63,018 nucleotides of DNA, from the NCBI RefSeq assembly GCF_000981385.1, contig NZ_LATZ01000121.1, positions 1 to 63,018 of the forward strand, written 5' to 3'. A program made the position numbers and the translations under genes. This document shows positions 51,826 to 62,053 of the stretch, piece by piece. The notes under the pieces were generated by a model. The model worked only from the letters and a program-made list of their open reading frames with translations. It did not search any database and was not told the DNA's origin. This DNA comes from Bacillus sp. SA1-12 (GTDB lineage: Bacteria > Bacillota > Bacilli > Bacillales > Bacillaceae). How positions within the stretch are numbered: the stretch's first letter is position 1; each line of letters begins with the position of its first letter.

Positions 51826-52526
51826 TTACCTCTGAAAAATTTATTAGGGTTTAATGCAAAAAATAAAGAAATTCAAAGCCTCAATATGAAAATTGTAATA
51901 GGCTTGGACCGAAAAATAAAGAAAACAACGCGTTATGGCAGCTAGTTAGTGAAATATGCAAGGAAGATGTAAAGGATTAACCCACTATCTCTTTTTGATC
52001 TGTAGGGCGCTTATCTTTAAGAGGAACAACTTTCCAGCTGCGCAGTACAACAATACTATGCAATTGAATAATACTATTCAACAATCGGGCGCGTTTATGA
52101 ATAACGCGTCTATTCGTGTATCGGGAATTTATTTAAGGCTGGTACAATTGTTGAGAAACCAACAGAGGATAAGGGGAAAAAGTCTATGAAATTTACCTAT
52201 AAAAAATGTTTAAAAATAGATGATTATATGAAGAGTACTCATAAACTGCGCAGTCAAGATAAACCATCTTGATCAAAAAAGAGTACTCCCTAAATAAAGT
52301 TACGATCTGAAGTAATAATAGACATAGCTAATTTGCTATGTCTATTTTGTTTGTAAATGGGAAAACCCTTCAGTCCAATAAGATTAAATAATGCAAAACC
52401 TTCCAGTTTTCTTATTATAGTGTGATTTATACATTTCTCCATTTTTTGTGATTATTAATACTAGGTGAGGTGAAAACTATAATAAAGACTTTTAGCATTC
52501 ATCGTATAGTGTGAGGAGTTAATAAA
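51826..52526. other. Intergenic region with one strong terminator
   Basis: No gene is supported, although short open frames exist around 51956-52275. AATAGACATAGC (52317-52328) pairs perfectly with GCTATGTCTATT (52335-52346), followed by TTGTTTG. A ferredoxin gene starts at 52527 after a GTGTGAGGAG site. Confidence 0.5.
52317..52350 (+). terminator. Terminator
   Basis: A perfect 12-bp stem with a 6-nt loop and T-rich tail, upstream of the ferredoxin gene. The gene that it serves is not identified. Confidence 0.75.
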
Positions 52527-52847
52527 ATGCCAATCTTAAAGGTTTTAGGAAAAGGAACTTTTGAAGTAGAACAAGGGAAAAAGTTAGTATTGGCACTAGA
52601 AGATATCGGTGTAAATATTCTCCATCGTTGCGGAGGGAAAGGAAAATGTACGACCTGTAGAGTAGAAGTATTGGCAGGTGAGTTTTGTGATGTAACTAAT
52701 TTAGAAAAGAATGCCTTTTCGGAAAAAGGAATTGAAGATCATTTGCGTTTATCCTGTCAAATTCGTGTGAATGGAGACGTCACCGTACGCCCTATCATGA
52801 CAACAGAAAACTCTGGTTTGGATACCGGTCCAAGACCAGCCGAATAA
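52527..52847 (+). CDS. [2Fe-2S] ferredoxin
   Basis: This 106-residue electron carrier has the plant-type cluster motif CGGKGKCTTC (C-x5-C-x2-C) near residues 36-45 and the fourth Cys in LRLSCQIRV near 79. The beta-grasp layout (start PILKVLGKGTFEVEQG) is typical. AGGAGTTAATAAA precedes the ATG. It stands alone, so its redox partner is unknown. Confidence 0.9.
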   Translation: MPILKVLGKGTFEVEQGKKLVLALEDIGVNILHRCGGKGKCTTCRVEVLAGEFCDVTNLEKNAFSEKGIEDHLRLSCQIRVNGDVTVRPIMTTENSGLDTGPRPAE

Positions 52848-53383
52848 ATATCGAGTTTGTATTTTATATCATCTGAGACCTTAGTTAGAGAAATGGGACA
52901 AATGTCTAGTACTAAGGATATTTGTTAAGCACAGTTAAAAAACAAGAAAAGAAATGAGACTAAATTTAACAGTATTTTTAATATCTTCAAGATAAAAGAG
53001 GAGATTATTTTCAAAATTTATTAAAAATCGAAGCGACATAACAATTAAAAATAGTCCGGAACAGATTTATCAGGTTTGATTTCTCTGACTAACGTTGAAA
53101 GAACTCTTCAATTGGGTTGAGGAGGCAACATATGGTCCAGAACGTTTACCTTCTTCAGATTGTTATAACGGTCTTCCCTTTGGAATATTTTCTAAAATAA
53201 AGATTATTTTTACTTTTAAGGTACAAGGTCAAGAAACTAATATTCTCCTTGATAGTTAAAAGGTGGCTTTGTGCCCACTTTGTGCGAATTGTGAAGTTAG
53301 TTATTCTTTTTTAAATATACGTACTCGATTGACTAATCAATGTCACCTTATATTCGATCAGGCTCTTTAATGAAGTAACATAA

Positions 53384-53430
53384 AAGCCTAATTTCTCAAT
53401 TTAATGCTGAGAAATTAGGCTTATTTATAT
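53384..53430 (+). terminator. Strong terminator
   Basis: AAGCCTAATTTCTCA (53384-53398) pairs perfectly with TGAGAAATTAGGCTT (53408-53422), then ATTTATAT. The upstream gene has been lost. Confidence 0.75.
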
Positions 53431-53692
53431 TGGAATTTCCTTGACTTTGTAAATTGCATTTTCTGAAGCCAAGAATCATGTCGTTTGCTTTGCAATCCTC
53501 CTAATGATTAAAAAAAACCGGGTTGAACCCCAACACCTCGGCTCTATAAACGCATCCGCCTAAGTCACATTTAACATTGGGACACTGTCTTTCTGTCCGT
53601 TATTTATTACATATAGATTTGGGTGGATATATGTATAGTTTTTATTACCAAGGAACAAACAAATAAAAAGAATGTGAGAGGAGATAAATCAC

Positions 53693-53832
53693 ATGGGTCT
53701 TTCAAAAAAGGATTCTAAAACGCTTACTAAAAAATGATTAATCATTCCAAGGAGCAGGGAATACCAAAGAAGAAAAAGAAAAAAATTACTATAAAAAAAG
53801 AACATTTAGATAGTGTCCTAGATGTGTCCTAA
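53693..53832 (+). CDS. Possible tiny basic protein in two overlapping frames
   Basis: ATG 53693, after AGAGGAGATAAATCAC, opens MGLSKKDSKTLTKK and stops at 53737. ATG 53734 overlaps that stop and opens MINHSKEQGIPKKKKKKITI, ending VLDVS at 53832. One extra base in the A-run at the junction would fuse both into a basic protein of about 47 residues. A decayed relative of the first part is near 47616. The strong ribosome site and repetition suggest a real small gene of unknown role. Confidence 0.35.
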
Positions 53833-54065
53833 GGAAAATCTATAACACATTAACATTTAATGTTAATTTTTTTATTTCTAACAAATAATTAATTTTTAAC
53901 TTAACGTTTGAGGACTTAAGTTAGCGATGGGTAAGATAGGAAACAAAGAATCATTATATTTAACAAACTAACCATAATTGAGATTAATAATTCTATAAAT
54001 TGACTTTGTTCAAATGATTTAGCGATCTTTTGTGATTTACCGACTTAGATAATTCAAATATTTTA

Positions 54066-54247
54066 CTGTAATCATTTCTTCATTTGCCCCCAATATATCC
54101 TCAGAAAAGGGAAACTCTGAAGAAGTTAAAAGTGATACCACATATAAATCGCCAAAAACCCCTTTATTTTCAGGAAATACTAATTAAAGAACCACCTGAA
54201 ATTGAAGCTTAGTTTGAAGCATCAGGCCAGGGACATTTTCAATGTCA
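54066..54247 (-). pseudogene. Internal fragment of an IS110 transposase
   Basis: This matches about 49660-49850 of the IS110 pseudogene (for example CAAAATATCCTCGGAAGAGG versus CCAATATATCCTCAGAAAAGG, GAAATTGAAGCTT). It covers only the middle helical part, so it is a separate, older copy that has lost both ends. Confidence 0.65.
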
Positions 54248-54698
54248 ATTAAGTTTCATGGAAAGAAATTAATTATAATTAGCAAATACAGCATTAATTA
54301 TAAAAAGCCCAAAGTATAACTCTTTACTGGAGTCCTAGAATTAAGTGGTTATCTCTTTTAGGAAAATATCTTTAATTCAAGATTCTCTACTTGACGATAA
54401 TTAACCAAAAGATTAATACCCCTTTATAATCATGACTATCCAAAATGGAATAGATATTGTTAATGAATGATTTTTTTAATTTTGAGCTAATCAAGTAATG
54501 TTGATTAGCTCTTTCTTATCTGTTAATAAAAATTTTGTTTTATGATTTTCAATAAATGAGATAGCTAAATTAATAAAATTATCACTTACCCATGTCGTTA
54601 TAAATTTGGTAAACATATTGAAAAGAGAAGGATAAAACTTATTAAGATAGGGAATTTTAAAAGTGTCAAATTAATCCATTGAAAAAGGCTGGTACTTT

Positions 54699-55185
54699 AT
54701 GGAGAAAAAATTATTAAACCTACTTAATGTACTGTGTATAGTTGCTCTAACATTTTTATTTAGAGGCTCAAAGATGAGGGAAAATTTACTTGTTTTTTTC
54801 TCAAAAGGAGTTCTTGCAACTCTTATTGATGCTTATGCTGTTGGAAGCCAAAGAATTTTCTATCCAGTTCGCCCTTTTCCAAAAGTCTTTAAAACCAATC
54901 TTATTTATGATATATTATTTTTCCAATTTTAAGTGTTATCTGGGTTAAAATATCGTATAACGATAAAACGATAATATAGGTAAGATACTTTTAAAGAGCT
55001 TAATATTTAGTGTTCCAATGAGTTTAGGCCAATGGTATTTAGAAGAAAACCCAGATTATTCAAATGGAAAAAATGGTCACCACTCCATACTTTTGGGAGT
55101 GTAAGTTTTACCTTGTTTACAATAAGAGGTTTAGTTGGTTTATTAAAAAAATTAGATGAATTAAAGCAAAACCAAAATATTTTAA
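54699..55185 (+). pseudogene. Decayed copy of the CBO0543-family gene
   Basis: From ATG 54699 it matches the gene at 26449 (MEKKLLNLLNVLCIV, SYPVRPFPK-like), but one base is lost near 54921, so the frame ends at 54932. A small insertion (AACGATAA repeated) and another base loss near 55049 follow. It runs on in nucleotide likeness to the equivalent of 26920. The upstream 80 bp also match, so a whole block was duplicated. Confidence 0.8.
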
Positions 55186-55519
55186 TCAAACTATTATGTA
55201 TAGCTTCTTAGGGAAAATAACAGATACTTATGGAACGGTTAATTATCAATGGCTAATGTTATATCCATGGGTATATATGGATGCTATGTATGATGCTTAT
55301 AAATTTTCAGAAGGGACGAACCCTCCATTATCTTTTCTCCCTTTTGCATTTGGAGCTTATTTTGTCACAATAGGTCTTATGTATTCTCCTAATTTAATTT
55401 TCGGAATATCATTTGGACCCATTTTGCTACCGATGTTGTCTTTAATACCCGGTTTGGCAATTGGATTGTTTATTCGTTATATGCTGTTAAAATATAAGAA
55501 GTATAATTCCTCCCATTAA
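55186..55519 (+). pseudogene. Truncated copy of the second membrane-protein gene
   Basis: It matches 27087-27437 (YSFLGKITDTYGTVNYQWLM, FLPFAFGAYFVTIGLMYSP) but lacks the first 45 or so codons. A deletion of about 165 bp has fused it to the tail of the CBO0543 copy. A plausible open frame begins at 55196 without a ribosome site. Confidence 0.8.
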
Positions 55520-56091
55520 TAATGGGATCGTATCCATTTAACTTATCAACCTCATTTTCTTTCAAAAGTACAAAAAATAGTACATTCATGAATATTCTAA
55601 GATTAGATAGTTTCTTTAAGCTTGTATAAAAGTTTCAAATGTGGAGTATGTATAAATGCAAATATATAATAATATTAAATAAAGCAATTCGATAATGTTT
55701 CGATTACCCCTTTTTAGTGATAATCCAAACAAATAAGAAATTAGAACGAGTCCATTATTATAATTTCTTCTAATAATGAATTGTCAATGCACCAATGTCT
55801 TGGATACAAAATGTTGAATACAAGTAAATATATCTAAATAATTGCTAGAATATGAAGTTAAATAAAGAAAGACACAGTAACAGTTTTAATTTGTTTCAAA
55901 AACTTTTCTTTATGTCCTCAAGTTTACCTAGAAGACAATAGTTTTCATTTTCTAATGATTCTATTCATTTGCTAATTTCAGTTGATATATTTTGAAGACC
56001 CTCTATTAATTTTTGTTTAATTGGTGAAAAGTCGCATGTCGCAACTATTTGGGTTCATGAACCCTTACACATCGTTTAATGATAAATAAAA
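55520..56091. other. Intergenic region, no gene seen
   Basis: This is AT-rich sequence with no supported gene. A palindrome GGGTTCATGAACCC occurs at about 56050-56063. Confidence 0.4.
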
Positions 56092-56115
56092 GGGTGATGT
56101 GCTTTATCATCACCC
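56092..56115 (-). terminator. Terminator of the GH18 gene
   Basis: GGGTGAT and ATCACCC form the stem; on the minus strand TTTTATTT follows, just after the GH18 stop at 56132. Confidence 0.75.
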
Positions 56116-56131
56116 AAATAGATTTTTAAAC

Positions 56132-57457
56132 TTACTTTACTTTAAATTCTTCCAACACTAGTTCTTCCGTTTGAGGCATAGTTAAACCTAAATGCCAGCA
56201 CCCCATTCCAGCTAAGTTATATTCCTTAATAAGACGAAGTTTTTTTAAAAGACTGCGGGGATCTTCAAACCATACTTCATGTAATGTTCCTTGTTTATCG
56301 ACATAACGAAACCATGGTGCAGCAGCATTTAAATCATAATGGATTTGACTCATATGACCTATATATAGGTCTATTGCATGTTGAGTTGAGTAAGCTTTAC
56401 CGGCCTTTTTTTCTCCAGAAATAGTCCAATCATATGCATATTGTGGGATACCAAGCATAATTTTTGATCGTGGTACTACAGAAACTGCATAATTTACTGT
56501 TTCCTTTACTTTATCAATTGGAGCAATCGGGCCAGATGGGCCACCAGGCCAATGCCAATCATATGTCATTAAAAAAATCTTATCTAAGTATTTACCAAGG
56601 GTTTTATAGTCATATGCTGTAGAATGAGATGGAATTTTATCTCCTTGTTTTGGAGGAACTGCCATCAATATTTCCATGCCTGAAGGATGTAGCTTTTCAG
56701 CTAATTCTTTTATAAATTTATTTAGGTTAGAACGATCTTTGTCTCTTACCTGTTCAAAATCTATGACTACCCCTTTATAATCATTACTGTGTAAAAGTGA
56801 ATGAATATTATTTATAAAATTTTTTCTTCGCCAAGGGTTACTTATTAAATGATGAGTTAAATCAGGGTCAAAACCTTTTTCGCTTAAATTTGAAAGAGTT
56901 GCGTAAGGGGGTAATTTTTGCTTCCAGGCGAGTTTATGTGCTTCGTTTTCTTCTAGCCCAATGATATTTCCTTCGTAATCTGGTTTATACTCAAAAACAA
57001 ATATACTTGATAAAGTGTTACTATAATTACTTAAAATCCAAGCATTTGCATTTTTATCCTTAGGAACAAAATAAGTTCCAGTCCAAATTTTCTTTTGCTT
57101 GGAGTGAGGGATGTTTAACTTTTGTCCTGGAATAATTACTTTGCTTTTTAGTGCATTATTGAGCATTAATTGTTCCTCGGTGATGGAATGACGGTAAGCA
57201 ATTTCCCATAAACTCTCGCCTGGTTGAACATAATAATTTGAACCTGGAATGACGAGAGCTTGTCCTAATACAAGTTGAGCATTTTTAGCTAATCCATTTA
57301 GCTTTGATATTTCATCTCTATTTATTTTATATTGTTTAGATATCTTATCGAGACTATCACCAGATTTTACTTCAAATATTACTTGTGCCTGAGTAAAAAT
57401 AGGTGCAAATAGAACAAAAGTAATGGTTATTAACATAAACAAAATTTTTTTATTCAT
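56132..57457 (-). CDS. LysM-GH18 spore cortex-lytic-type N-acetylglucosaminidase (SleL/YaaH-like)
   Basis: This protein of about 441 residues has a signal peptide (MNKKILFMLITITFVLFAPI, cut after TQA). LysM domain 1 is FEVKSGDSLDKISKQYKINR, about residues 28-72. LysM domain 2 is YYVQPGESLWEIAYRHSI, about 77-120. The GH18 barrel (about 130-440) has a catalytic DFEQ (GVVIDFEQVRDKDR) in the short YaaH-type version of the family motif. The start is set at ATG 57457 for its AGGAGGAAAGTGT site. SleL-type enzymes cut muramic-lactam cortex during germination. It lies downstream of the ger operon on the same strand, which fits that role. Confidence 0.88.
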   Translation of the reverse strand: MNKKILFMLITITFVLFAPIFTQAQVIFEVKSGDSLDKISKQYKINRDEISKLNGLAKNAQLVLGQALVIPGSNYYVQPGESLWEIAYRHSITEEQLMLNNALKSKVIIPGQKLNIPHSKQKKIWTGTYFVPKDKNANAWILSNYSNTLSSIFVFEYKPDYEGNIIGLEENEAHKLAWKQKLPPYATLSNLSEKGFDPDLTHHLISNPWRRKNFINNIHSLLHSNDYKGVVIDFEQVRDKDRSNLNKFIKELAEKLHPSGMEILMAVPPKQGDKIPSHSTAYDYKTLGKYLDKIFLMTYDWHWPGGPSGPIAPIDKVKETVNYAVSVVPRSKIMLGIPQYAYDWTISGEKKAGKAYSTQHAIDLYIGHMSQIHYDLNAAAPWFRYVDKQGTLHEVWFEDPRSLLKKLRLIKEYNLAGMGCWHLGLTMPQTEELVLEEFKVK

Positions 57458-57696
57458 ACACTTTCCTCCTAATAGAAGTTTCTTATGGAAAGTAGTATAT
57501 GTAGTTATTTTAATGTTAGACAACTAACAAATCACCACTTTTTACCATCTGTGTATTGTCTGAAATTTTTTTGATCTGCAAATAAAACTTTATTACTCGT
57601 TGGGCTATCTCTAGATCTAACATTTGAATTTATCAAAATCTTTTACCGAGGCATTTTTGGTAAGAACCCTAAGTCTTTTTTATATAGCTTAATTTT

Positions 57697-58794
57697 CTAA
57701 GCTTTTCTCTTCTTAAAAAAGTTAATGATGTTCAACAAAAAAAACAATGTTGGAATGTAACAGTATAAAAAAACTAAGCCTGTAGTTGATTGGAATGAAA
57801 TAATGTTCTCAATACTAATTTCAGTTTTTAAATTAATAACAATAACAAAGACTATGGCACTTGATATCCATAACGATCTTTTAGGTTTAAGGTTAATTGT
57901 TGTCTTTAAGATTCTTGTTCCACTCCACAAAAGGACACAACAAGGAGGTAAGATGACTAAAAGCCATGCAAATATATAAATGTATTCAAATCTTTCAATG
58001 AAAGGTAACCGGATTACTTTTGATAAAATCAAGATTGGCCATATTGTATGTTCCAGCTGTCGAATATTGAAATATACAAACGACACAATTGTAATAATAA
58101 AATATAGAATGGTTGTATAGGCATTTGAAAGATGAGCCCATTTCTGGGAATCATGATTATTTTTAATAAAAGGAAAATAGATTAACAATAATTCAGGTCC
58201 CAAGTAATTGGTAATAGTTTGATTTGCTGAAACGATATAGTCACCTAAGTTATGGTTCAAAAGGGGAAGTAAATTATTCCAGTTTGCATATTTTAATGGG
58301 TAATAAAGGGTCACAAGTACAACACTGGGTAGCACTACTCCCCAAAAACATATACCAGTAACCACTCTGAATCCACCTGAAACAATATATGCAGAAGCCA
58401 ACACAATAATTAGTGATAACTCCCATAGATGAACATATGGAAAAACCCAAACTTGTAAAATTTCTATGTACGAACGTACTGTTGTTGATACCGTTAAAAT
58501 GATATATCCATAAAAACAAAGATTGAAAATGTTGCCAGTCCATTTTCCAAACATCTGTTGATGTAAGGATAAAATATCTCCATTGTTTGATTTCTTTAAC
58601 AGAAAATACATCATCCATATTATTAGATGAAGACTAAAACCAACCATCAATATTGAAATCCATGCATCTTGTTCAGCCCCCTCTACTATTTCACTTTGAA
58701 AATTCAGCATACCTACGCTAGTCTGTGTCCCATGGATAATGAAGAATAAGAAAAAGGGAGAAACGGTTAAACTTTCCTTTACTTGTTTACTCAT
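57697..58794 (-). CDS. Germinant receptor B subunit (GerKB/GerAB-like permease)
   Basis: This 365-residue APC-fold inner spore-membrane protein has about 10 helices (SPFFLFFIIHGTQTSVGMLN at the start, LYCYIPTLFFLL near the end). It is the subunit that binds the germinant. The motif HGTQTSVGML in helix 1 and the conserved WISILMVGFSLH are typical. It is the last gene of the A-C-B operon, 18 bp after gerC. The order A-C-B is that of gerK rather than gerA/gerB. Expression in the forespore under sigma-G is expected but I did not identify a promoter. Confidence 0.9.
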   Translation of the reverse strand: MSKQVKESLTVSPFFLFFIIHGTQTSVGMLNFQSEIVEGAEQDAWISILMVGFSLHLIIWMMYFLLKKSNNGDILSLHQQMFGKWTGNIFNLCFYGYIILTVSTTVRSYIEILQVWVFPYVHLWELSLIIVLASAYIVSGGFRVVTGICFWGVVLPSVVLVTLYYPLKYANWNNLLPLLNHNLGDYIVSANQTITNYLGPELLLIYFPFIKNNHDSQKWAHLSNAYTTILYFIITIVSFVYFNIRQLEHTIWPILILSKVIRLPFIERFEYIYIFAWLLVILPPCCVLLWSGTRILKTTINLKPKRSLWISSAIVFVIVINLKTEISIENIISFQSTTGLVFLYCYIPTLFFLLNIINFFKKRKA

Positions 58795-58812
58795 AATAAA
58801 CCACCAAAATGT

Positions 58813-59916
58813 CTAATCTCCGATCCCTGATTGATGTAGTTGAATGCTAAGATTAATATTGAATGTTACCTTTGGATAGACTGTTTCATAAAACTCTTTT
58901 TCATTCCACTTTTCACTGTGTGCTCTTACCAAATCCCCAACACCTAAGGGATCTACATCATGCTCTTGGAATTTTAACAAAAGTTTTAAAAGGTCGTTTT
59001 TTATTTGCTTTTCCAATTGCCTTGTTAATAATTTATAATTTTCATTTTTTTTCAAATCTAACCATCCTGGATAATCTCTAACCATTCCATGTAATTTAAT
59101 GCTGTATGTTACCTTTGGCCCGGATTCATTTTTTGATACAGATTCAATCTTTTTCCCGTAAAGACTTGTCAATACGGCAAGACCTTCTTGTTGTCCTTTC
59201 CTTACCTTAAACGACATTTCCCCATTCATCGATCTTGCTTGTAATAATTTATAGAGAAACATCTCTTTTTGCTTTAAGACGAGTGACAAATGATCTTTTT
59301 TAAAAACAGCATATCCGTCAATTCTAACTTTCCCATGTTCATTTAGGTTTATAAAAGGAACAGATACATCTCTTCCTTCCCCATAGTAATCAAACAGAAA
59401 TATCTGTAGATTGGAAACGGGTACATTTCCTGATTTAAAGTTTTGTTCGATCAAATTAGGAAGGTAGTCATTTCCTTCTTTTGTGAGATTATTTAAAATT
59501 TTTTCCGCCGGTTCTTCTGAAACAGCAATGATCAAGTTGCTCCCGATTAAAGGGTCTTTACATATTGTTTTGACAAAATCCGAGATGCCATCTCTCGCTA
59601 AATTTTCACTAAACATTAAAAGTTTTAACTTACCGATTTCAATAGGTTTTGATGATTGATTGTTTATTTCTTTTAGAATCAATTTCGTACTTTTTTCATG
59701 CCCTTGCAAGGAATAAATTTTCCCTTGTTTTTGTTCTTCAGTATAGTCTGAATAAAGAGCTGTTCCAATATAATCGCGATCTTCTTTATCGAATCCTAGT
59801 ACTGAAAGCATGTGTATATCATCAACAATTTTACCGCGATTACATCCTGTCAAAACAAATATGAGTAGAGAAAAACAGCAGAATATAAAAATGATTTTGC
59901 ATTTTTGGCTACTCAT
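58813..59916 (-). CDS. Germinant receptor C subunit lipoprotein (Ger(x)C family)
   Basis: This protein of about 367 residues is anchored by a lipobox: signal CKIIFIFCCFSLLIFVLTGC with Cys as the lipidation site. Domains 1-3 of GerC follow (MLSVLGFDKEDRDYIGTALY; TKLILKEINNQSSKPIEIGK; YPKVTFNINLSIQLHQSG at the end). ATG 59916 is preferred since AAGGAGGATCTTA lies 9 nt upstream; ATG 59940 would include that site. Its start overlaps the gerA end (59909) by 8 nt. Confidence 0.9.
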   Translation of the reverse strand: MSSQKCKIIFIFCCFSLLIFVLTGCNRGKIVDDIHMLSVLGFDKEDRDYIGTALYSDYTEEQKQGKIYSLQGHEKSTKLILKEINNQSSKPIEIGKLKLLMFSENLARDGISDFVKTICKDPLIGSNLIIAVSEEPAEKILNNLTKEGNDYLPNLIEQNFKSGNVPVSNLQIFLFDYYGEGRDVSVPFINLNEHGKVRIDGYAVFKKDHLSLVLKQKEMFLYKLLQARSMNGEMSFKVRKGQQEGLAVLTSLYGKKIESVSKNESGPKVTYSIKLHGMVRDYPGWLDLKKNENYKLLTRQLEKQIKNDLLKLLLKFQEHDVDPLGVGDLVRAHSEKWNEKEFYETVYPKVTFNINLSIQLHQSGIGD

Positions 59917-61423
59917 TATTAAGATCCTCCTTGTCTTCATGAGGTGTATATCGTCTTAGCATAAGAGGCTTTAAAAACTTGCTTCGAGTTGTTGTATATT
60001 GATATGACGAACGAATAAAACTGTCTCGAAAATTCTTTATTCTAAATGGGTAAAGAGGAATCAAGTAGGGAGTTCCTAAAGATTTTAATCTTAATAAATG
60101 ACCTAAAAGAATAATAAATCCAATAACAATTCCAAAACCACCCCAAAAAGCTGAAACTACTATGAATGGAAATCGTAAGAGACGGACGGTATTAGACATT
60201 TTAAAGATAGGTGTTGTAAAAGAGGCAAGTGCAGATAACGCCACAATTATCAGCAATATATTACTTGTTAACGCTGCTTCTACGGCTGCCTGTCCAATAA
60301 CAATACCTCCCACAATCCCTAACGTCTGTCCAATCTTGGTTGGTAAACGTGCCCCTGCTTCACGCAGTAATTCAATCGTAATTTCTAAAAAAATGACCTC
60401 TAATACGGGTGGAAACGGAACATTTGCTCTGGAACTGATTAGAGGTCCAAGTAAATCTCCTGGTATAACTTCATAATGATATGTTAATACGGCAACATAT
60501 AACGGAGTCGCAAAGATCGAGAAAATCACACCAATAATGCGTATAATTCGAAAGAAAGATCCCACTATCCAGGGCAGATAATAATCTTCTGGTGAAATAA
60601 AAAAATCCATCAACGTTGACGGTCCTGTAACGACATAGGGGGAACCATTCGTTAAAATAGCAACTTGTCCATTTATAACGGCATAAATAACACGGTCAAT
60701 TCGCTCTGTAGATAAAAATATGGGAAAAGGTGTATTAGAGTTATCTGAAATCATTTGATCAATTTGAGAGCTATCAAAAATCACATCGAAATCTATTTTT
60801 TTTAGCCGTTGGCGTACGGTTTGAATGTGTTGTGGATTGGTAATCCCATCTAAATAGGCGATGACCACCTTTGTTTTAGACATAGACCCCATGGTAATTT
60901 CTTCAAAAACTAAATCAGTGATGGCAATTTGCTTTCTTAATAAATGTATGTTTATATCAATGTTTTCTACAAATCCGATTTTTGGACCGACAACACTAAA
61001 TTCATTTTCTGCTTCATTGTTCTGGCGGTAGCCAAGATTACCGTTTTCAACATTTACAGTAAGAAAGTTATTGTCAAATTCCTTTAACTGGATAATGACA
61101 TATCCCTTTATAAGCTTTTTTTCAACATCTGAAGTTTTACTTGTAACATTTATATCATCAAATGGGATTATATTTTTTATATCATCTAAATGTTTAATTT
61201 TCTCAACATTCTTTTGGAGGCCCGGGAGGAGGAGTCGATTGATCTTCTCTGCATCTACCATGGATTTAAAATAACTGATTAGAATTTTATCCTGATTTTC
61301 AACAGGAGAAAATTGATGAAAATCGCTTGACTTACTCGCTTGTTGAAAGATAACACTAATTGATTTTGATTCAGATTGGTTCTTAAGGTTTTTTTTAATA
61401 AGTAGTTCTCTTAAAAATGGCAC
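59909..61423 (-). CDS. Germinant receptor A subunit (GerKA/GerAA-like)
   Basis: This 504-residue protein has a soluble N-terminal domain (residues 1-250) with KTKVVIAYLDGITNPQHIQT and ILTNGSPYVVTGPSTLMDFF. A membrane part of four or so helices follows, including EVIFLEITIELLREAGARLP and TKIGQTLGIVGGIVIGQAAV. These are signature blocks of the GerA family. It is first in the operon. With GerC and GerB it forms the receptor that starts spore germination on contact with nutrients; GerK-type receptors often respond to sugars plus amino acids. Confidence 0.93.
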   Translation of the reverse strand: MPFLRELLIKKNLKNQSESKSISVIFQQASKSSDFHQFSPVENQDKILISYFKSMVDAEKINRLLLPGLQKNVEKIKHLDDIKNIIPFDDINVTSKTSDVEKKLIKGYVIIQLKEFDNNFLTVNVENGNLGYRQNNEAENEFSVVGPKIGFVENIDINIHLLRKQIAITDLVFEEITMGSMSKTKVVIAYLDGITNPQHIQTVRQRLKKIDFDVIFDSSQIDQMISDNSNTPFPIFLSTERIDRVIYAVINGQVAILTNGSPYVVTGPSTLMDFFISPEDYYLPWIVGSFFRIIRIIGVIFSIFATPLYVAVLTYHYEVIPGDLLGPLISSRANVPFPPVLEVIFLEITIELLREAGARLPTKIGQTLGIVGGIVIGQAAVEAALTSNILLIIVALSALASFTTPIFKMSNTVRLLRFPFIVVSAFWGGFGIVIGFIILLGHLLRLKSLGTPYLIPLYPFRIKNFRDSFIRSSYQYTTTRSKFLKPLMLRRYTPHEDKEDLNNE

Positions 61424-62005
61424 AGTAATTTCCTCACCTATTTATGAATCATTTCGATAAACTTTTAAATCCAATTTTTTCACAAAAATTCCCACTAATA
61501 TATCAGGGACAACAAACAGCATAGAGGTCAAATTGGCCAAAACGATAATTAATAAGGGAATCAAAAGGGCATCCGTTCCATTACAATTTAAATTACTTCC
61601 TTTAAGTTAAATGACTTTAATTATTATGTTCTTATAAAAAAGGAATATGTATAAAAATTTTTCATGTTTGGCAAATTATACAAGTTCCATAAACGACCAT
61701 TTTATAATAATCACGAATGCTATTTTGTGCTAATGTAAAAATTTTCCTTTATATCCGAACAATTTTTCCGGTAATAATGAAATTCCAAAAAAGGAAATCA
61801 AAAGAGATCTTTGCAAATAAATATTCATCACAGAAAGTCCAGGCAGTGAAAAAGGCAAACACATTTTGACAAATTATCTAAAGGAAGTTTCCTGTTACAA
61901 AAGGAGAGGAACTTTGTATTAACAATAACAAAAGTACATAGAATAAAGATTACTTCTATTAGACTTTTTTAGAGTAAAAAAGTAGAAATATGAGCAGTAT
62001 ATAAA
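61424..62005. other. Region upstream of the ger operon
   Basis: No gene is supported. The first 150 bp on the minus strand hold a short, GerA-adjacent reading (VKKLDLKVYRNDS) without a good start. The promoter of the ger operon must lie here. Confidence 0.4.
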
Positions 62006-62053
62006 TGTCAACCTAAGTATGTACACTTTTGATCGTTTAAGTATGTACAAATT

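Larger units (their letters stand above)
52848..54698. other. Long gene-poor region with scraps of genes and elements
   Basis: It holds a strong terminator (53384-53422), a tiny ORF pair (53693-53832) and an IS110 transposase fragment (54066-54247). A short open stretch near 53089-53190 reads LKELFNWVEEATYGPERLPS then SDCYNGLPFG, which looks like part of a real protein but which I cannot name. No intact conventional gene is present. Confidence 0.5.
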
